NCBI RefSeq assembly: GCF_003013405.1
Contig: NZ_PXZL01000013.1
Coordinates: 186,001 to 250,000, forward strand
DNA: 64,000 bases
Direction of reading: 5' to 3'
DNA from: Brevibacillus formosus
GTDB lineage: Bacteria; Bacillota; Bacilli; Brevibacillales; Brevibacillaceae
Positions 31,671 to 41,672 of this stretch are shown here, in pieces. The number at the start of each line of letters is the position of its first letter. The first letter of the stretch is position 1. The translations under genes and the position numbers were made by a program. The notes beneath the pieces are model-generated. The model was given only the letters and a program-made list of their open reading frames with translations, was not told where the DNA came from and searched no databases.

Positions 31671-33377
31671 TTATTGGTCAGCCGCCTCTGAAAGCGGGAC
31701 GGCATCTTTTGTTATTTTGCTTGCCCGAATCGCGTGTCCAATGTTATCGAGCTTCAGCGCCATTTCTTTGGAGGATCGAGAATCCATAATGATTTGAACC
31801 AGATTATCTTCCAAGGAATGGCTTAGATTCAGGCGTTCCACAATATCATCGAGTTCACCGATGACCATTTCAAACAGGTCGATTTTTTCATACAGCAGCT
31901 TGAGAATATGCTCCTCGATTGTTCCTGTTGTCGATAAATTGTAAATGTGCACATCCCTTTTTTGTCCCAGCCGATGGACGCGACCGATTCGTTGCTCCAC
32001 TCGCATGGGATTCCAAGGCATGTCGTAATTAATCACCTGATTGCAGAACTGCAAATTGATGCCTTCGCCGCCTGCTTCTGTCGCGATCAGGACTTGTGCA
32101 CGATTCTGGAAAAGATCAGTCATCCAGTCTTTTTTACTGCGTTTAAAGCCGCCGCGAAAAGGGACAGAAGTGATCCCATGGTCGTGCAAATACTTTTGCA
32201 GATAGTTTTGTGTTGCGCGGTACTCTGTAAAAATGATCACTTTGTCGTTGATTTGTTGAATGAGCTCAACTGTTTTGGCAGCCTTGGAATGCGTCTCAAT
32301 TTGTTTGATCATCTCGACAAGCTCAAGAATTTGCGTGCGAAGGGGAGAGTCTTCGCCAGTGCGCTGGTGCATATTATACAGTGTCATAAACGCAGCTTCC
32401 TTACTTGAGCAGACCTCACGCTGCAAGGTAATCAGAGCGAGAGAGTTGAAGCCGCCAACCCCCAATCCAGTTTGGTATTGCTCGCGGACAAAGCGGGTCA
32501 CTCCCTCGTACAACGTCATTTCCTCAGGCGAAAGGTCAATTGGAATTGACTGGACGCGGCGGCTAGTGAATTGGATGCCGCCATCACTTCGTTTGTTGCG
32601 AATCATGACCTTTTCAATTTCTTCCCGCAATTTCTCGCTGTTTTTGGATTGGCGTTTGCCCTCTACGTAATTGGTAGAGAAGGTGGAAGTATGGCCAAGA
32701 TGACCTGGCTTTAACAAATTGATGAGGTTGTACAGCTCGTCCATTTCGTTCTGAATGGGAGTTGCTGTTAGGAGCAGGCAGTATTTTTTGCGGATCTCTT
32801 TGACGAACTGATAGTTGCGTGTCCGCTTATTTTTGAGTTTATGGGCCTCGTCGATGATAAGCATGTCGTAATCGATGTCGAGTACGTGACGCCTGTGCGG
32901 ATCTCGTTTTGCTGTATCTATCGATGCGACAACGACTTCATGCTGACGCCACATATATTCTTTTTTTTGCGCGACTGCTGCAATGCCGAATTTTTGATGA
33001 AGCTCTTTTGTCCATTGAATGACGAGAGAGGCCGGAACCAGGACGAGAATTTTTTTAGCCAAGCCGCGAACCATATACTCTTTCATGATCAACCCTGCTT
33101 CGATCGTCTTTCCCAGACCGACTTCATCTGCGAGAATAGCACGACCGCGCATCTCCAACAGGACGCGTTTTGCTGTCTCCAACTGATGAGGAAATGGCGA
33201 TAAGAGTGGAAGGTATTTCAGACATTGCAGCTGGTCAAAATCGTGAACAGCCATTGCCTCCTCGGCTTCCAACGAGAGCTTGAACAGCTCCCACTTATCC
33301 CAGGGGCCATCTTCTTGCATGCGCTCTGTAAGCGGATTGATCCAACTCGTATCAAATGAAATAGGAACATTCGGCAT
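31671..33377 (-). CDS. yqhH: SNF2-family DEAD/DEAH helicase (YqhH)
   Basis: A 568-residue superfamily 2 ATPase. Motif I is ADEVGLGKTIEA, motif Ia VPASLVIQW, motif II DEAH, motif III LLTATPIQN; the second RecA domain has FTEYRATQNYL, VLIATEAGGEGINLQFCNQVINYDMPWNP and the arginine-finger motif RIGRVHRLGQ. This is a Snf2/HepA-like translocase, probably acting on DNA or on RNA polymerase complexes. Length is normal for YqhH. It heads a two-gene operon with yqhG and is divergent from the glycine riboswitch. Confidence 0.92.
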   Translation of the reverse strand: MPNVPISFDTSWINPLTERMQEDGPWDKWELFKLSLEAEEAMAVHDFDQLQCLKYLPLLSPFPHQLETAKRVLLEMRGRAILADEVGLGKTIEAGLIMKEYMVRGLAKKILVLVPASLVIQWTKELHQKFGIAAVAQKKEYMWRQHEVVVASIDTAKRDPHRRHVLDIDYDMLIIDEAHKLKNKRTRNYQFVKEIRKKYCLLLTATPIQNEMDELYNLINLLKPGHLGHTSTFSTNYVEGKRQSKNSEKLREEIEKVMIRNKRSDGGIQFTSRRVQSIPIDLSPEEMTLYEGVTRFVREQYQTGLGVGGFNSLALITLQREVCSSKEAAFMTLYNMHQRTGEDSPLRTQILELVEMIKQIETHSKAAKTVELIQQINDKVIIFTEYRATQNYLQKYLHDHGITSVPFRGGFKRSKKDWMTDLFQNRAQVLIATEAGGEGINLQFCNQVINYDMPWNPMRVEQRIGRVHRLGQKRDVHIYNLSTTGTIEEHILKLLYEKIDLFEMVIGELDDIVERLNLSHSLEDNLVQIIMDSRSSKEMALKLDNIGHAIRASKITKDAVPLSEAADQ

Positions 33378-33609
33378 ATCAGATACTCCTTTTCATAGCT
33401 CTGCCATAACTTTCATGGTAAATGACAAAAAACTGAACATTTATCTATTGTCAATGTGTTTTGTTAAGTTTTTCTGAATCTGACTGTTAATTTGTATATT
33501 TTCAACTTTGGTCTCTCATGGTAGGATAAAGAGGTAGTACATCCCTTAGTATGGAAATGACAGCAAAAACTTATGTATGACCATGAAACAACCGCGAATG
33601 ATGGTAGTA

Positions 33610-33806
33610 GGGAGAGACTGCTTGAACGTTTGGCAGCGCCGAAGGAGCAAGCCGGAAACGGTGAATCTCTCAGGCAAAAGTACCTCTACCGGACGCAACT
33701 CTGGAGAGAGCTCACATGAGCCACCAAAGGGGAAACTTGCAAGTGGGGAACGATGTAGCCCTCACCTGATTCGCAAGGTAACTCTCAGGTACCAAGGACA
33801 GAGGAG
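33610..33806 (+). ncRNA. tandem glycine riboswitch
   Basis: Two consecutive glycine aptamers. The first (about 33610-33706) has GGAGAGA, GCGCCGAAGGAGCAAGCC, CTCTCAGGCAAAAGTACC and CTCTGGAGAG. The second (about 33703-33806) has GCCACCAAAGGGGAAAC, ACTCTCAGGTACCAAGGACAGAGG. Tandem aptamers upstream of gcvT turn on glycine cleavage when glycine is plentiful. Confidence 0.92.
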
Positions 33807-33862
33807 GAGAAATGGGCACCATTATTTTGGTGTACCCGTTTTTCCCCCTCTGTTTTGTTTTG
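33798..33862 (+). terminator. expression-platform terminator of the glycine riboswitch
   Basis: ACAGAGG (33798-33804) can pair with CCTCTGT (33847-33853), with an inner GGGCACC / GGTGTACCC stem and TTTTGTTTT after. The 5' arm includes the end of aptamer 2, so glycine binding should prevent the terminator. Confidence 0.75.
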
Positions 33863-33960
33863 GTCGATAAGACTCCTATCGACATAAGTGCAACTAAGGC
33901 CTCGCCAAAGGCTCAGCGAAGCCAAGTTTTCAAGATCTTATTGTTCACAGGAGGTGCCAC

Positions 33961-35064
33961 ATGTCCAATTTGAAACGTACGCCACTATTTGATTCTTATG
34001 CAAAGTATGGCGCGAAAACCATCGACTTCGGTGGTTGGGATCTGCCGGTGCAGTTTACAAGCATTGGTCAAGAGCATGAAGCCGTTCGGACAAAAGCTGG
34101 TCTATTTGATGTTTCCCATATGGGAGAAGTGGACGTAAAAGGGGAAAACGCTCTTTCTTATCTCCAGCGTGTGACGACGAATGACGTGTCCAAGCTGGCA
34201 GTCGGGCAGGCGCAGTACAGTGTGCTTTGCTACCCAGATGGGGGTACGGTAGACGATCTGCTTGTTTACAAGTATGCAGATGATCATTACCTGCTCGTCA
34301 TCAACGCGGGGAATATCGACAAAGACTATGCGTGGTTAAAAGAACATCTGATTCCTGGCGTAACGATTGAGAATATTTCGCCACAGACAGCACAAATCGC
34401 GATTCAAGGTCCTTTGGCAGAAACTATTCTGCAAAAGCTGACGACTACAGACTTGTCTCAAATCGGTTTTTTCCGTTTTGAGCGTGATGTACAAGTGAGC
34501 GGCATTCCTGCATTAGTCTCCCGTACTGGCTATACTGGCGAAGACGGCTTCGAGATTTATTTGGATGCCGATCGTGCAGCAGAGCTGTGGGATATCTTGC
34601 TGGATGCTGGAAAAGAAGAAGGTCTGTTGCCGTGCGGTCTCGGTGCGCGCGATACGCTTCGTTTTGAAGCCAAGCTGCCACTCTACGGACAAGAGCTCAG
34701 CAAAGACATTACGCCGATCGAAGCGGGCATTGGCTTCGCTGTCAAGGTAGACAAAGAAGTGCCGTTCATCGGTCAAGAAGTATTGAAGGCACAAAAAGAA
34801 AACGGAGCTCCACGCAAGCTGGTAGGGATCGAAATGATCGACCGTGGGATTCCGCGCACGCATTACCCTGTCTATGTGGGGGAAGAGCTCATTGGCGAAG
34901 TGACGACCGGAACACAATCTCCAACCTTGAAGAAAAACGTCGGTCTCGCTCTCGTAAAAACCGAGCATGCTGCGTTAGGTACTCAAGTAGAAGTAGAAAT
35001 CCGCGGAAAACGTCTGAAAGCAGAAGTCGTTGCCGCTCCATTTTATAAACGCCCAAAAAACTAA
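33961..35064 (+). CDS. gcvT: glycine cleavage system T protein (aminomethyltransferase)
   Basis: A 367-residue tetrahydrofolate-dependent aminomethyltransferase. It takes the aminomethyl group from lipoyl-GcvH and gives methylene-THF and ammonia. Signatures: [78 protein letters not shown] and the C-terminal [18 protein letters not shown]. Full length with an ACAGGAGGTG site before ATG 33961. The tandem glycine riboswitch controls it, and gcvPA/gcvPB follow in the same operon. Confidence 0.96.
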   Translation: MSNLKRTPLFDSYAKYGAKTIDFGGWDLPVQFTSIGQEHEAVRTKAGLFDVSHMGEVDVKGENALSYLQRVTTNDVSKLAVGQAQYSVLCYPDGGTVDDLLVYKYADDHYLLVINAGNIDKDYAWLKEHLIPGVTIENISPQTAQIAIQGPLAETILQKLTTTDLSQIGFFRFERDVQVSGIPALVSRTGYTGEDGFEIYLDADRAAELWDILLDAGKEEGLLPCGLGARDTLRFEAKLPLYGQELSKDITPIEAGIGFAVKVDKEVPFIGQEVLKAQKENGAPRKLVGIEMIDRGIPRTHYPVYVGEELIGEVTTGTQSPTLKKNVGLALVKTEHAALGTQVEVEIRGKRLKAEVVAAPFYKRPKN

Positions 35065-35105
35065 ACGATACAACACATACATCCTTTTAGAGGAGGACAA
35101 CGTCC

Positions 35106-36458
35106 GTGAAATACCGCTACCTGCCCCAAACTGATCAGGACAAGCGCGAAATGCTGGAAACCCTCGGCATTTCGAGCATAGAAGAACTGTTTGCTGATAT
35201 TCCGGAAGAAGTGCGCTTCAAAGGTGCTTTGAATATTCCAGAAGCCCTATCCGAGCCAGATTTGGTGAAGTATTTTACACGCCTCGCAAATAAAAACGTA
35301 AACTTCAGCACGCATGTTAACTTTCTAGGTGCGGGTGTTTATCAGCATTACACCCCGAGCACAGTCAATCATATGCTGCTCCGCGGTGAATTCTTTACCG
35401 CTTATACACCTTACCAGCCAGAAATCAGCCAAGGTGAACTGCAAGCTATCTTTGAATTCCAAACGATGGTATGTGAGCTGACTGGCATGGAGGTAGCCAA
35501 CTCCTCGATGTATGACGGCGCGACTTCTTTGGCAGAGGCAGCGATGATGGCTGCTGGTCACACTGGCAAAAAGCGCGTAATCGTTTCCCGCGCTGTACAT
35601 CCGGAAGCGCGTGGTGTTTTGAAAACATATGCGTATGGTCAAAACGTTGAGCTGGTTGAAGTAGGTATCAACAGTAACGGCGTTACGGATACAGCTGCTC
35701 TGGAAGCACTTATCGATGAAAACACAGCAGCGGTCATCGTGCAGTATCCGAACTTCTTCGGAAACGTAGAGGATTTGGGAGCGATTGAGCCAATTGCGCA
35801 TGGAAAAGGTGCACTGTTGATCACATCCTCGAATCCGCTTGCTCTGGGTGTACTGGAGGCACCGGGCAAATTGGGCGCAGATATCGTAGTGGGCGACATG
35901 CACCCATTCGGTATCCCAGCATCCTTTGGCGGACCACATTGCGGATATTTTGCTACGACATCCAAACTGATGCGCAAAATGCCAGGTCGTATCGTCGGTC
36001 AAACGAAGGACGAAAATGGCAAACGCGGCTTCGTATTGACGCTGCAAGCGCGTGAACAACATATTCGTCGTGAAAAAGCGACTTCCAATATCTGCTCAAA
36101 CCAAGCGCTGCTCGCTTTGGCTGCTTCTATTGCCATGACAGCACTAGGCAAGCAGGGTGTACAAGAAATGGCGATGATGAACCTGCAAAAAGCTCATTAC
36201 GCCAAGAATGCCCTACAAGCAAAAGGCTTGGAGATCGTATTCACTTCTCCATTCTTCAACGAGTTTGTGGTGAAGCTGAACAAACCAGTTGCAGAAGTAA
36301 ACAAAGGCCTGTTGGCTGCTGGAATCATCGGGGGCTATGATCTCGGTCTCGACTATCCAGAGTTTGCAAATCATACCTTGCTTGCAGTAACTGAGCTGCG
36401 TACCAAAGAAGAAATCGACACATTGGCGGCTGAATTGGAGGCGATCACACGTGCGTAA
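35106..36458 (+). CDS. gcvPA: glycine dehydrogenase (decarboxylating) subunit 1
   Basis: A 450-residue subunit of the split P protein of glycine cleavage. It begins with [26 protein letters not shown], then [14 protein letters not shown] and [21 protein letters not shown]. It belongs to the PLP-fold family but lacks the PLP lysine, which is on subunit 2; together they decarboxylate glycine and load the aminomethyl group on the lipoyl arm of GcvH. GAGGAGGACAACGTCC precedes GTG 35106. Its end overlaps the start of gcvPB by eight bases, indicating translational coupling. Confidence 0.95.
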   Translation: MKYRYLPQTDQDKREMLETLGISSIEELFADIPEEVRFKGALNIPEALSEPDLVKYFTRLANKNVNFSTHVNFLGAGVYQHYTPSTVNHMLLRGEFFTAYTPYQPEISQGELQAIFEFQTMVCELTGMEVANSSMYDGATSLAEAAMMAAGHTGKKRVIVSRAVHPEARGVLKTYAYGQNVELVEVGINSNGVTDTAALEALIDENTAAVIVQYPNFFGNVEDLGAIEPIAHGKGALLITSSNPLALGVLEAPGKLGADIVVGDMHPFGIPASFGGPHCGYFATTSKLMRKMPGRIVGQTKDENGKRGFVLTLQAREQHIRREKATSNICSNQALLALAASIAMTALGKQGVQEMAMMNLQKAHYAKNALQAKGLEIVFTSPFFNEFVVKLNKPVAEVNKGLLAAGIIGGYDLGLDYPEFANHTLLAVTELRTKEEIDTLAAELEAITRA

Positions 36459-37926
36459 CGACCAGGAGAAAGCACTGATCTTTGAAATGAGCAAACCAGG
36501 CCGTGTGGGCTACAATTTGCCGGCACTGGATGTTCCAGAAGTAGAAGTAGCAAGCCTTTTGCCTAAGCATCTCATTCGCGAAACGCCGGCTGAGCTGCCG
36601 GAGGTATCTGAGCTGCAATTGGTTCGTCACTATACAGAACTGTCTCGTCGCAACCATGGGGTAGACAATGGCTTTTACCCGCTTGGTTCTTGCACGATGA
36701 AATACAACCCGAAAATTAACGAAGATGTTGCTCGTTACGCTGGCTTTGCGCAGACACATCCGTATCAACCGGAAGAAACCGTACAGGGCGCTTTGGAGCT
36801 GTTGTACAACCTGCAAGAAGAACTGGCTGAAATTACAGGGATGGACGCGGTTACTCTGCAACCAGCTGCTGGTGCTGCGGGTGAGTGGACAGGTCTGATG
36901 ATGATCCGTGCCTACCACGAGAGCCGTGGGGAAGGCCATCGTACCAAAGTTATCGTGCCGAATTCCGCGCACGGAACGAACCCGGCATCTGCTGCTGTAG
37001 CTGGCTTGGATACCGTAACCATTGCATCTGACGAGCGTGGATTGGTTGACATTCAAGCGCTGCGTGATGCAGTAGGACCTGACACGGCTGCTTTGATGCT
37101 GACGAACCCGAATACGCTCGGATTGTTTGAAGAAGATATCGTCGAAATGGCGAAAATCGTCCATGAAGCAGGCGGCCTCTTGTACTATGATGGTGCGAAT
37201 GCGAACGCGATTTTGGGAATTGCCCGTCCGGGAGACATGGGCTTCGACGTGGTGCATCTGAACTTGCACAAAACGTTTACAGGACCTCACGGCGGTGGCG
37301 GTCCAGGTGCAGGTCCGGTCGGCGTGAAAAAAATTCTCGAGCCATTCCTGCCTGCACCAATCGTAGCGAAAAAGGAAGACGGCAGCTTCTACTGGGACAG
37401 CAATCGTCCGGCTTCCATTGGTCGCGTAAAAGGCTACAACGGAAACTTTGGCATTCTCGTTCGTGCGTACAGCTACATCCGCACGATGGGGCCAGAAGGC
37501 TTGCTGCAAGTTTCCCAAAATGCGGTGCTCTCCGCCAACTACATGATGCGTCGACTGGCAACGGCTTACCATCTTCCATTTGATCGCGTCTGCAAGCATG
37601 AGTTCGTCCTGTCTGGAGTGATCCAGAAAAAGCAGGGTGTACGTACGCTCGATATTGCAAAACGCTTGCTCGACTTCGGTTATCACCCGCCAACGATCTA
37701 CTTCCCATTGATCGTGGACGAGTGCCTGATGATCGAACCGACCGAAACTGAGACAAAAGAAACGCTCGATGAGTTCATCGACGTTATGCTGCAAATTGCC
37801 CGCGAGTGCGAGGAAACGCCAGAAATCGTTCAGGAAGCTCCTCATACCACTGTGGTCAAGCGTTTGGATGAAGCGACAGCGGCAAGAAAGCCAATCCTGC
37901 GCTATCAACCGCAAGCAGAATCCTAG
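36451..37926 (+). CDS. gcvPB: glycine dehydrogenase (decarboxylating) subunit 2
   Basis: A 491-residue PLP-binding subunit of the split glycine decarboxylase. The PLP lysine lies in [18 protein letters not shown] near residue 275. Other signatures: [41 protein letters not shown] and [11 protein letters not shown]. It starts at GTG 36451 inside the gcvPA stop region. It is the last gene before the operon terminator at 37937. The gene for GcvH is not in the window. Confidence 0.95.
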   Translation: MRNDQEKALIFEMSKPGRVGYNLPALDVPEVEVASLLPKHLIRETPAELPEVSELQLVRHYTELSRRNHGVDNGFYPLGSCTMKYNPKINEDVARYAGFAQTHPYQPEETVQGALELLYNLQEELAEITGMDAVTLQPAAGAAGEWTGLMMIRAYHESRGEGHRTKVIVPNSAHGTNPASAAVAGLDTVTIASDERGLVDIQALRDAVGPDTAALMLTNPNTLGLFEEDIVEMAKIVHEAGGLLYYDGANANAILGIARPGDMGFDVVHLNLHKTFTGPHGGGGPGAGPVGVKKILEPFLPAPIVAKKEDGSFYWDSNRPASIGRVKGYNGNFGILVRAYSYIRTMGPEGLLQVSQNAVLSANYMMRRLATAYHLPFDRVCKHEFVLSGVIQKKQGVRTLDIAKRLLDFGYHPPTIYFPLIVDECLMIEPTETETKETLDEFIDVMLQIARECEETPEIVQEAPHTTVVKRLDEATAARKPILRYQPQAES

Positions 37927-37936
37927 ATTCCAGGAG

Positions 37937-37966
37937 AAGTCGCCTGTTGTTACGGGCGGCTTTTCT
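37937..37966 (+). terminator. terminator after gcv operon
   Basis: AAGTCGCC (37937-37944) pairs with GGCGGCTT (37955-37962), one G-U pair, followed by TTTT. Confidence 0.7.
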
Positions 37967-38052
37967 ATCGGCGCAAATTAGCCCATCAGAGGCTTGCCGT
38001 CCCTCGTGCCAGAAGCGTACAATGAAGGCGTTGTGAATGAGGAGGTACATAG

Positions 38053-38883
38053 ATGGAACAGTGGCGATATATCGTAACGCAAGCCATGTCACCCGCGATG
38101 AATATGGCAGTAGATGAAGCAATTTTGCAGTTGCACAGTGAGGGAAAGGTTCCCCCGACCGTTCGTTTTTACACGTGGGACCCAGCAACACTGTCAATTG
38201 GCTATTTCCAGAAGGCCATCAAGGACATCAATCTGGAGGAAGTTCAAAATAGAGGACTGGGCTTTGTTCGCAGAGCGACGGGAGGGCGTGCTGTTCTCCA
38301 CGATCAGGAGCTGACATACAGTGTCATCGTATCCGAAGACCATCCGAAAATGCCTTCGAGCGTGACGGAAGCCTACAAAATCATCAGCTTGGGACTGCTG
38401 CACGGGTTCCAAAACCTTGGACTCTCGGCGGAAATGGTCTCCTTGGCAAGTGAAGAGGAGAAGGAAAAGTATACGTCTCCAGGTTCATCCGCCTGCTTCG
38501 ATTCTCCCTCTTGGTATGAGCTCGTGGTAGAAGGGAAAAAAGTAGCGGGAAGCGCTCAGACCCGACAAAAGGGTGTTATTCTTCAGCATGGCTCTATTCT
38601 CCTTGATATGGACGTAGATTTGCTATTCTCACTCTTGCATTTCCCATCGGAGCGGGTAAAACAACGGATGATCGATAGCTTCCGACAAAAAGCAGTGACG
38701 ATCAACCAAGTAAGCCCTCGGCCAATCAGTCTTCAAGAATCCATCGAGGCGTTCTCGAAAGGCTTTGCATCCGGACTGGAAGTGGAGCTGATCCCTTCAT
38801 CGCTTACGGACGAAGAACTCGCTTTGGCAGAAGAACTTGTGAGTACGCGCTATGCTACAGACGAATGGAATCTGCGTCGTTAA
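38053..38883 (+). CDS. lipM: octanoyltransferase LipM
   Basis: A 276-residue lipoate-ligase-fold enzyme. LipM moves octanoyl groups from acyl-carrier protein to GcvH, the first step of lipoate assembly in Firmicutes. Motifs: [43 protein letters not shown] and [38 protein letters not shown], where the Cys of ACFD corresponds to the catalytic Cys of LipM. The neighbourhood fits, since the H protein substrate works with the gcvT-P genes just upstream. GAGGAGGTACATAG precedes ATG 38053. Confidence 0.93.
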   Translation: MEQWRYIVTQAMSPAMNMAVDEAILQLHSEGKVPPTVRFYTWDPATLSIGYFQKAIKDINLEEVQNRGLGFVRRATGGRAVLHDQELTYSVIVSEDHPKMPSSVTEAYKIISLGLLHGFQNLGLSAEMVSLASEEEKEKYTSPGSSACFDSPSWYELVVEGKKVAGSAQTRQKGVILQHGSILLDMDVDLLFSLLHFPSERVKQRMIDSFRQKAVTINQVSPRPISLQESIEAFSKGFASGLEVELIPSSLTDEELALAEELVSTRYATDEWNLRR

Positions 38884-38893
38884 ACGATAAAAA

Positions 38894-38935
38894 AAGCTCT
38901 CTCGGATGCATCTACATACCGGGAGAGCTTCTTTT
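38894..38935. terminator. bidirectional terminator between lipM and D-amino acid transaminase gene
   Basis: AAGCTCTC (38894-38901) pairs with GAGAGCTT (38923-38930), with extra CGG/CCG pairs, A-run before and T-run after. Confidence 0.85.
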
Positions 38936-38937
38936 GA

Positions 38938-39789
38938 TTACACGAGTACACTTGTGTTGATATGCTGTTCAAACAAGTCTTGTAGCGTAAGTGCGACAGG
39001 TCCTGGCTGTCCGTTGCCGACATCGACGCCATCTACCGAGATGAGCGGCATGATCTCCGCGGTAGTGCTGGTGAGGAATACTTCATCGGCTTGCTTCAAG
39101 AAAGCAATGTCGAATGCTTCTTCATGGACAGTGATGCCATTGTTCCGAGCCAAATCAATGACCACTTGGCGAGTAATTCCGTGCAGGATCAGATTGTCAG
39201 CCTGATGCGTATACAACTCGCCATTTTTCACGACGAACAAATTGGATGCGCTGCACTCTGTGATGACGCCGTTGCGGTGCAAAATCGATTCTTGGGCACC
39301 TGCATCTTTTGCGTATTGTTTGACCAGAACAGCCCCTAGTAGATTGAGCGTTTTGATATCGCAACGCAGCCAGCGGATGTCTTCGACGAGCTGAGCTGTC
39401 AAGCCTTTCTTCATATCGGCAACAGGGCGGTCCTTGCGACGGACAAAGCCCATAATTACAGGCTGGATTCCAGACGGAATATCGTGTACACGGGGAGCGG
39501 TGCCACGAGATACTTGCAAGTAAAGGGTGGCGTCGTCATTCTCCGTGATGTTGTTCTTGGCGATCAGCTGATTCGCTAAGTCTGTCAGCTCTTCTGCGCT
39601 CCATGGAAGCTCCATTTTTATTTCTTTGGCACTTCGAAACAAACGGGTAAGATGTCCATCCCATTGATACATGCGTCCCTTATAAATACGTACTACCTCA
39701 TATATGCCATCCCCAAAGTTATAACCACGGTCCTCTGGATGGACTGCGACTTGCCCTTCTTCTACCCATTTGCCATCTACATATAGCAT
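38938..39789 (-). CDS. dat: D-amino-acid transaminase
   Basis: A 283-residue fold-type IV PLP aminotransferase. The lysine that binds PLP lies in RCDIKTLNLLGAVLVKQ (near residue 145). RGYNFGDGIYEV at the start and APRVH (an R-x-H pair that binds the D-substrate carboxylate) indicate D-amino-acid rather than branched-chain specificity; ITECSASNLFVV and TSTTAEIMPL complete the site. It interconverts D-alanine and D-glutamate for cell-wall synthesis. GGGGGAAGTACC precedes ATG 39789. It is a single-gene unit. Confidence 0.92.
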   Translation of the reverse strand: MLYVDGKWVEEGQVAVHPEDRGYNFGDGIYEVVRIYKGRMYQWDGHLTRLFRSAKEIKMELPWSAEELTDLANQLIAKNNITENDDATLYLQVSRGTAPRVHDIPSGIQPVIMGFVRRKDRPVADMKKGLTAQLVEDIRWLRCDIKTLNLLGAVLVKQYAKDAGAQESILHRNGVITECSASNLFVVKNGELYTHQADNLILHGITRQVVIDLARNNGITVHEEAFDIAFLKQADEVFLTSTTAEIMPLISVDGVDVGNGQPGPVALTLQDLFEQHINTSVLV

Positions 39790-40108
39790 GGTACTTCCCC
39801 CTCAATAGATTCCAATCCGTTTCTTTCAAACGGTTTTTTTATTGATTCCACCTTAGCAAAAGGCAAGGACATCGGTCAATTTGAAAGTCGCCTTTTCTTT
39901 ATCAATAATCTTACGGAGTAAAGCCCCGTTCTATTAAGAATTCATATGGAAGGAAGTCACACGAAAAATCGACGTTTTGGGCAGAAGAAAGCGAAAGCTG
40001 TCCAGGGATGGCGCAGGATGAAGTTATTTGACTAACTATTCTGACTAGACTCGATTTGTCGTAAACGCCCATAATAAATAGCAAAGAGCGAAGGAAAGGG
40101 AGAATGCT
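39790..40108. other. 319-base divergent intergenic region
   Basis: No convincing ORF. It contains a terminator-like hairpin on the plus strand (CCGTTT 39817-39822, AAACGG 39828-39833, then eight T), which would stop antisense transcription through dat. A GAAGGAAAGGGAG ribosome site serves the gene at 40109. No clear promoter was found by eye. Confidence 0.5.
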
Positions 40109-41446
40109 ATGCGATCTGTTCGTCACTATGCGCTATGTGCCCTGCTTGTCTGTGGAACGATATTGCCGATACCTTTCCTTTCACATCGTGCTCATGCAGA
40201 GGAAGCTCATGATTGGATCGATAATGAACGCTTGTACAGCCATGTCGAGCATCTGGCGAGAACAGCCCGTCCACCTGCTACTGAAACGGAATTTGCAGCT
40301 GCTGTCTATGTGGAAAATACACTTCGATCTTACGGGTACAAGACCAAGCTCGATCCTTTTTCTTATTATACGTACCGAAAGCCTACTACTCTATCCCTGA
40401 CGATGGAAGAATGGCCCGGTCAAAAATGGACAGTAAGCGGATTTTCTTTTGGGATTAATGGAACCGCGACAGCAGAAGTGGTGGATGCAGGCTTGGGAAG
40501 GGCCGTTGATTTTGTAACCGATGCCTCCCGGGGAAAGATTGCCTTGGTCAAACGAGGGGAAATTCCGTTCGGAGAAAAAGTACGTCAAGCAGCGGCTGCC
40601 GGAGCCGTTGCTCTGATCATCTGGAATGATCGGGAGGAGGGCTGGAATGCTTCACTGGGTGAACCCTTGGATATCGCTGTTCCTGTAATCGCTTTGTCCA
40701 AAGCGGATGGGATGAAGCTACAGAAACGCATCATGGACAAGCGGCCCGTAAAGGGAACCGTCAGGGTAGAAGGAGCCGTAACGACCAAGCAAACCTCGTA
40801 TAATATCGTGGCAAGCCGAAAGCCCAATCAAAATGAAACCGGGCAGGTCGTCATGGTATCCGCTCACCATGATTCCGCTGGGCTATCAGCGGGGGCAAAT
40901 CACAATGGCTCAGGTGTAGCGGCCTTGCTTGAGATAGCGCGTAATATGGCTGACAAGCCGATCGATACGGAAGTGAGATTCGTCAGCTTTGGTGGGGTTA
41001 CCTCGGGAAGTAGAGGCCCGATTGCTTATGCCAATGCCTTATCTGCCAAAGACCGACAAGCTATGATTGCAGCCTTCTATGTCGATGGGGTGGGCAGTCA
41101 AAAGGCAGAGCTGGTTGCAACCAATTCACTGGGCAACGAAAACCTGCCAATCCAACTCCTGAGAGCAACGGGGGTGTCTCCTAGCGATAAGGATGGGAAA
41201 CGTGCACGAAACGGTCCAGCAGGCGCTTTAGCCGCCGCGGGTATTCCTACGGCACTTGTAACGAGTGCAGGGACGGGACAAGCAACAAATGACTCCATCG
41301 CGCAGATTGATTGGGCACAAATCGCAACGGCGACAAAGGCGGTCCTTTCAGCGATTGACAAAATTACAGACCAAACAACGCCAGCTTATCCGATGGGTTC
41401 CCCAAATGGGGGACAGCTGAGAGCGGAAAGTGAGGCTTTGCAATAA
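40109..41446 (+). CDS. secreted M28-peptidase-like protein with degenerate active site
   Basis: A 445-residue exported protein with a signal peptide ending near HRAHAEE. A PA domain lies at about 130-220 (RGKIALVKRGEIPFGEKVRQAAAAGAVALIIWND), and an M28 Zn-aminopeptidase-like domain at 240-430. The first zinc His and Asp of HxD remain (AHHDS, residues 253-255), and VDGVG keeps another Asp. The bridging Asp of the usual GANDN motif is His265 (GANHNGSG), the catalytic Glu-Glu of GAEE is Val297-Thr298 (FGGVTSGSRG), and the last His is missing (QATNDS). Peptidase activity is therefore improbable. A binding or structural role is inferred. The frame is otherwise intact. Confidence 0.88.
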   Translation: MRSVRHYALCALLVCGTILPIPFLSHRAHAEEAHDWIDNERLYSHVEHLARTARPPATETEFAAAVYVENTLRSYGYKTKLDPFSYYTYRKPTTLSLTMEEWPGQKWTVSGFSFGINGTATAEVVDAGLGRAVDFVTDASRGKIALVKRGEIPFGEKVRQAAAAGAVALIIWNDREEGWNASLGEPLDIAVPVIALSKADGMKLQKRIMDKRPVKGTVRVEGAVTTKQTSYNIVASRKPNQNETGQVVMVSAHHDSAGLSAGANHNGSGVAALLEIARNMADKPIDTEVRFVSFGGVTSGSRGPIAYANALSAKDRQAMIAAFYVDGVGSQKAELVATNSLGNENLPIQLLRATGVSPSDKDGKRARNGPAGALAAAGIPTALVTSAGTGQATNDSIAQIDWAQIATATKAVLSAIDKITDQTTPAYPMGSPNGGQLRAESEALQ

Positions 41447-41473
41447 ACGTCTCCTTCGGGGGACGTTTTTCGT
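41446..41473 (+). terminator. terminator after M28-like gene
   Basis: AACGTCTCC (41446-41454), UUCG loop, GGGGACGTT (41459-41467), T-run. Confidence 0.88.
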
Positions 41474-41518
41474 TTGTGATAAAATAAGGGGGAGTAACCA
41501 TGGATGGAGGAGGCCTCC

Positions 41519-41599
41519 GTGACGATGAGTCCATTAAATATTTTAGTGTTTATCCTTGTACTTTTGGTACTGATCGGAATATTGAATGCGATCCTATAA
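41519..41599 (+). CDS. 26-residue hydrophobic peptide
   Basis: A short ORF beginning at GTG 41519 (or ATG 41525), with GGAGGAGG just upstream. It encodes a peptide that is almost wholly one membrane helix (SPLNILVFILVLLVLIGIL, then a short NAIL end). Many Bacillales make such peptides; I know no name for this one. A competing 60-residue frame from ATG 41500, also with a good ribosome site, overlaps it and runs into the neighbour's terminator and coding end, so I prefer the short hydrophobic product. Expression is unproven. Confidence 0.45.
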   Translation: MTMSPLNILVFILVLLVLIGILNAIL

Positions 41600-41616
41600 T
41601 GCAATCCTGTAATGTG

Positions 41617-41648
41617 AAAAAAAGTGGCCAAGATTCTGTCTTGACCAC
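41617..41648 (-). terminator. terminator of the YkvI-like gene
   Basis: On the minus strand GTGGTCAAGA (41648-41639) pairs with TCTTGGCCAC (41633-41624), followed by seven T. Confidence 0.85.
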
Positions 41649-41672
41649 AGGAGCTACGAGTAAACAATCCAG

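Noticed and set aside
35325..36062. 245-residue ORF antisense to gcvPA
   Set aside because: Same reason: a shadow of a strongly biased coding sequence.
36445..37914. 489-residue ORF antisense to gcvPB
   Set aside because: It mirrors the codon bias of gcvPB on the other strand; the product is rich in His, Arg and Cys with no domain pattern, and no ribosome site was seen.
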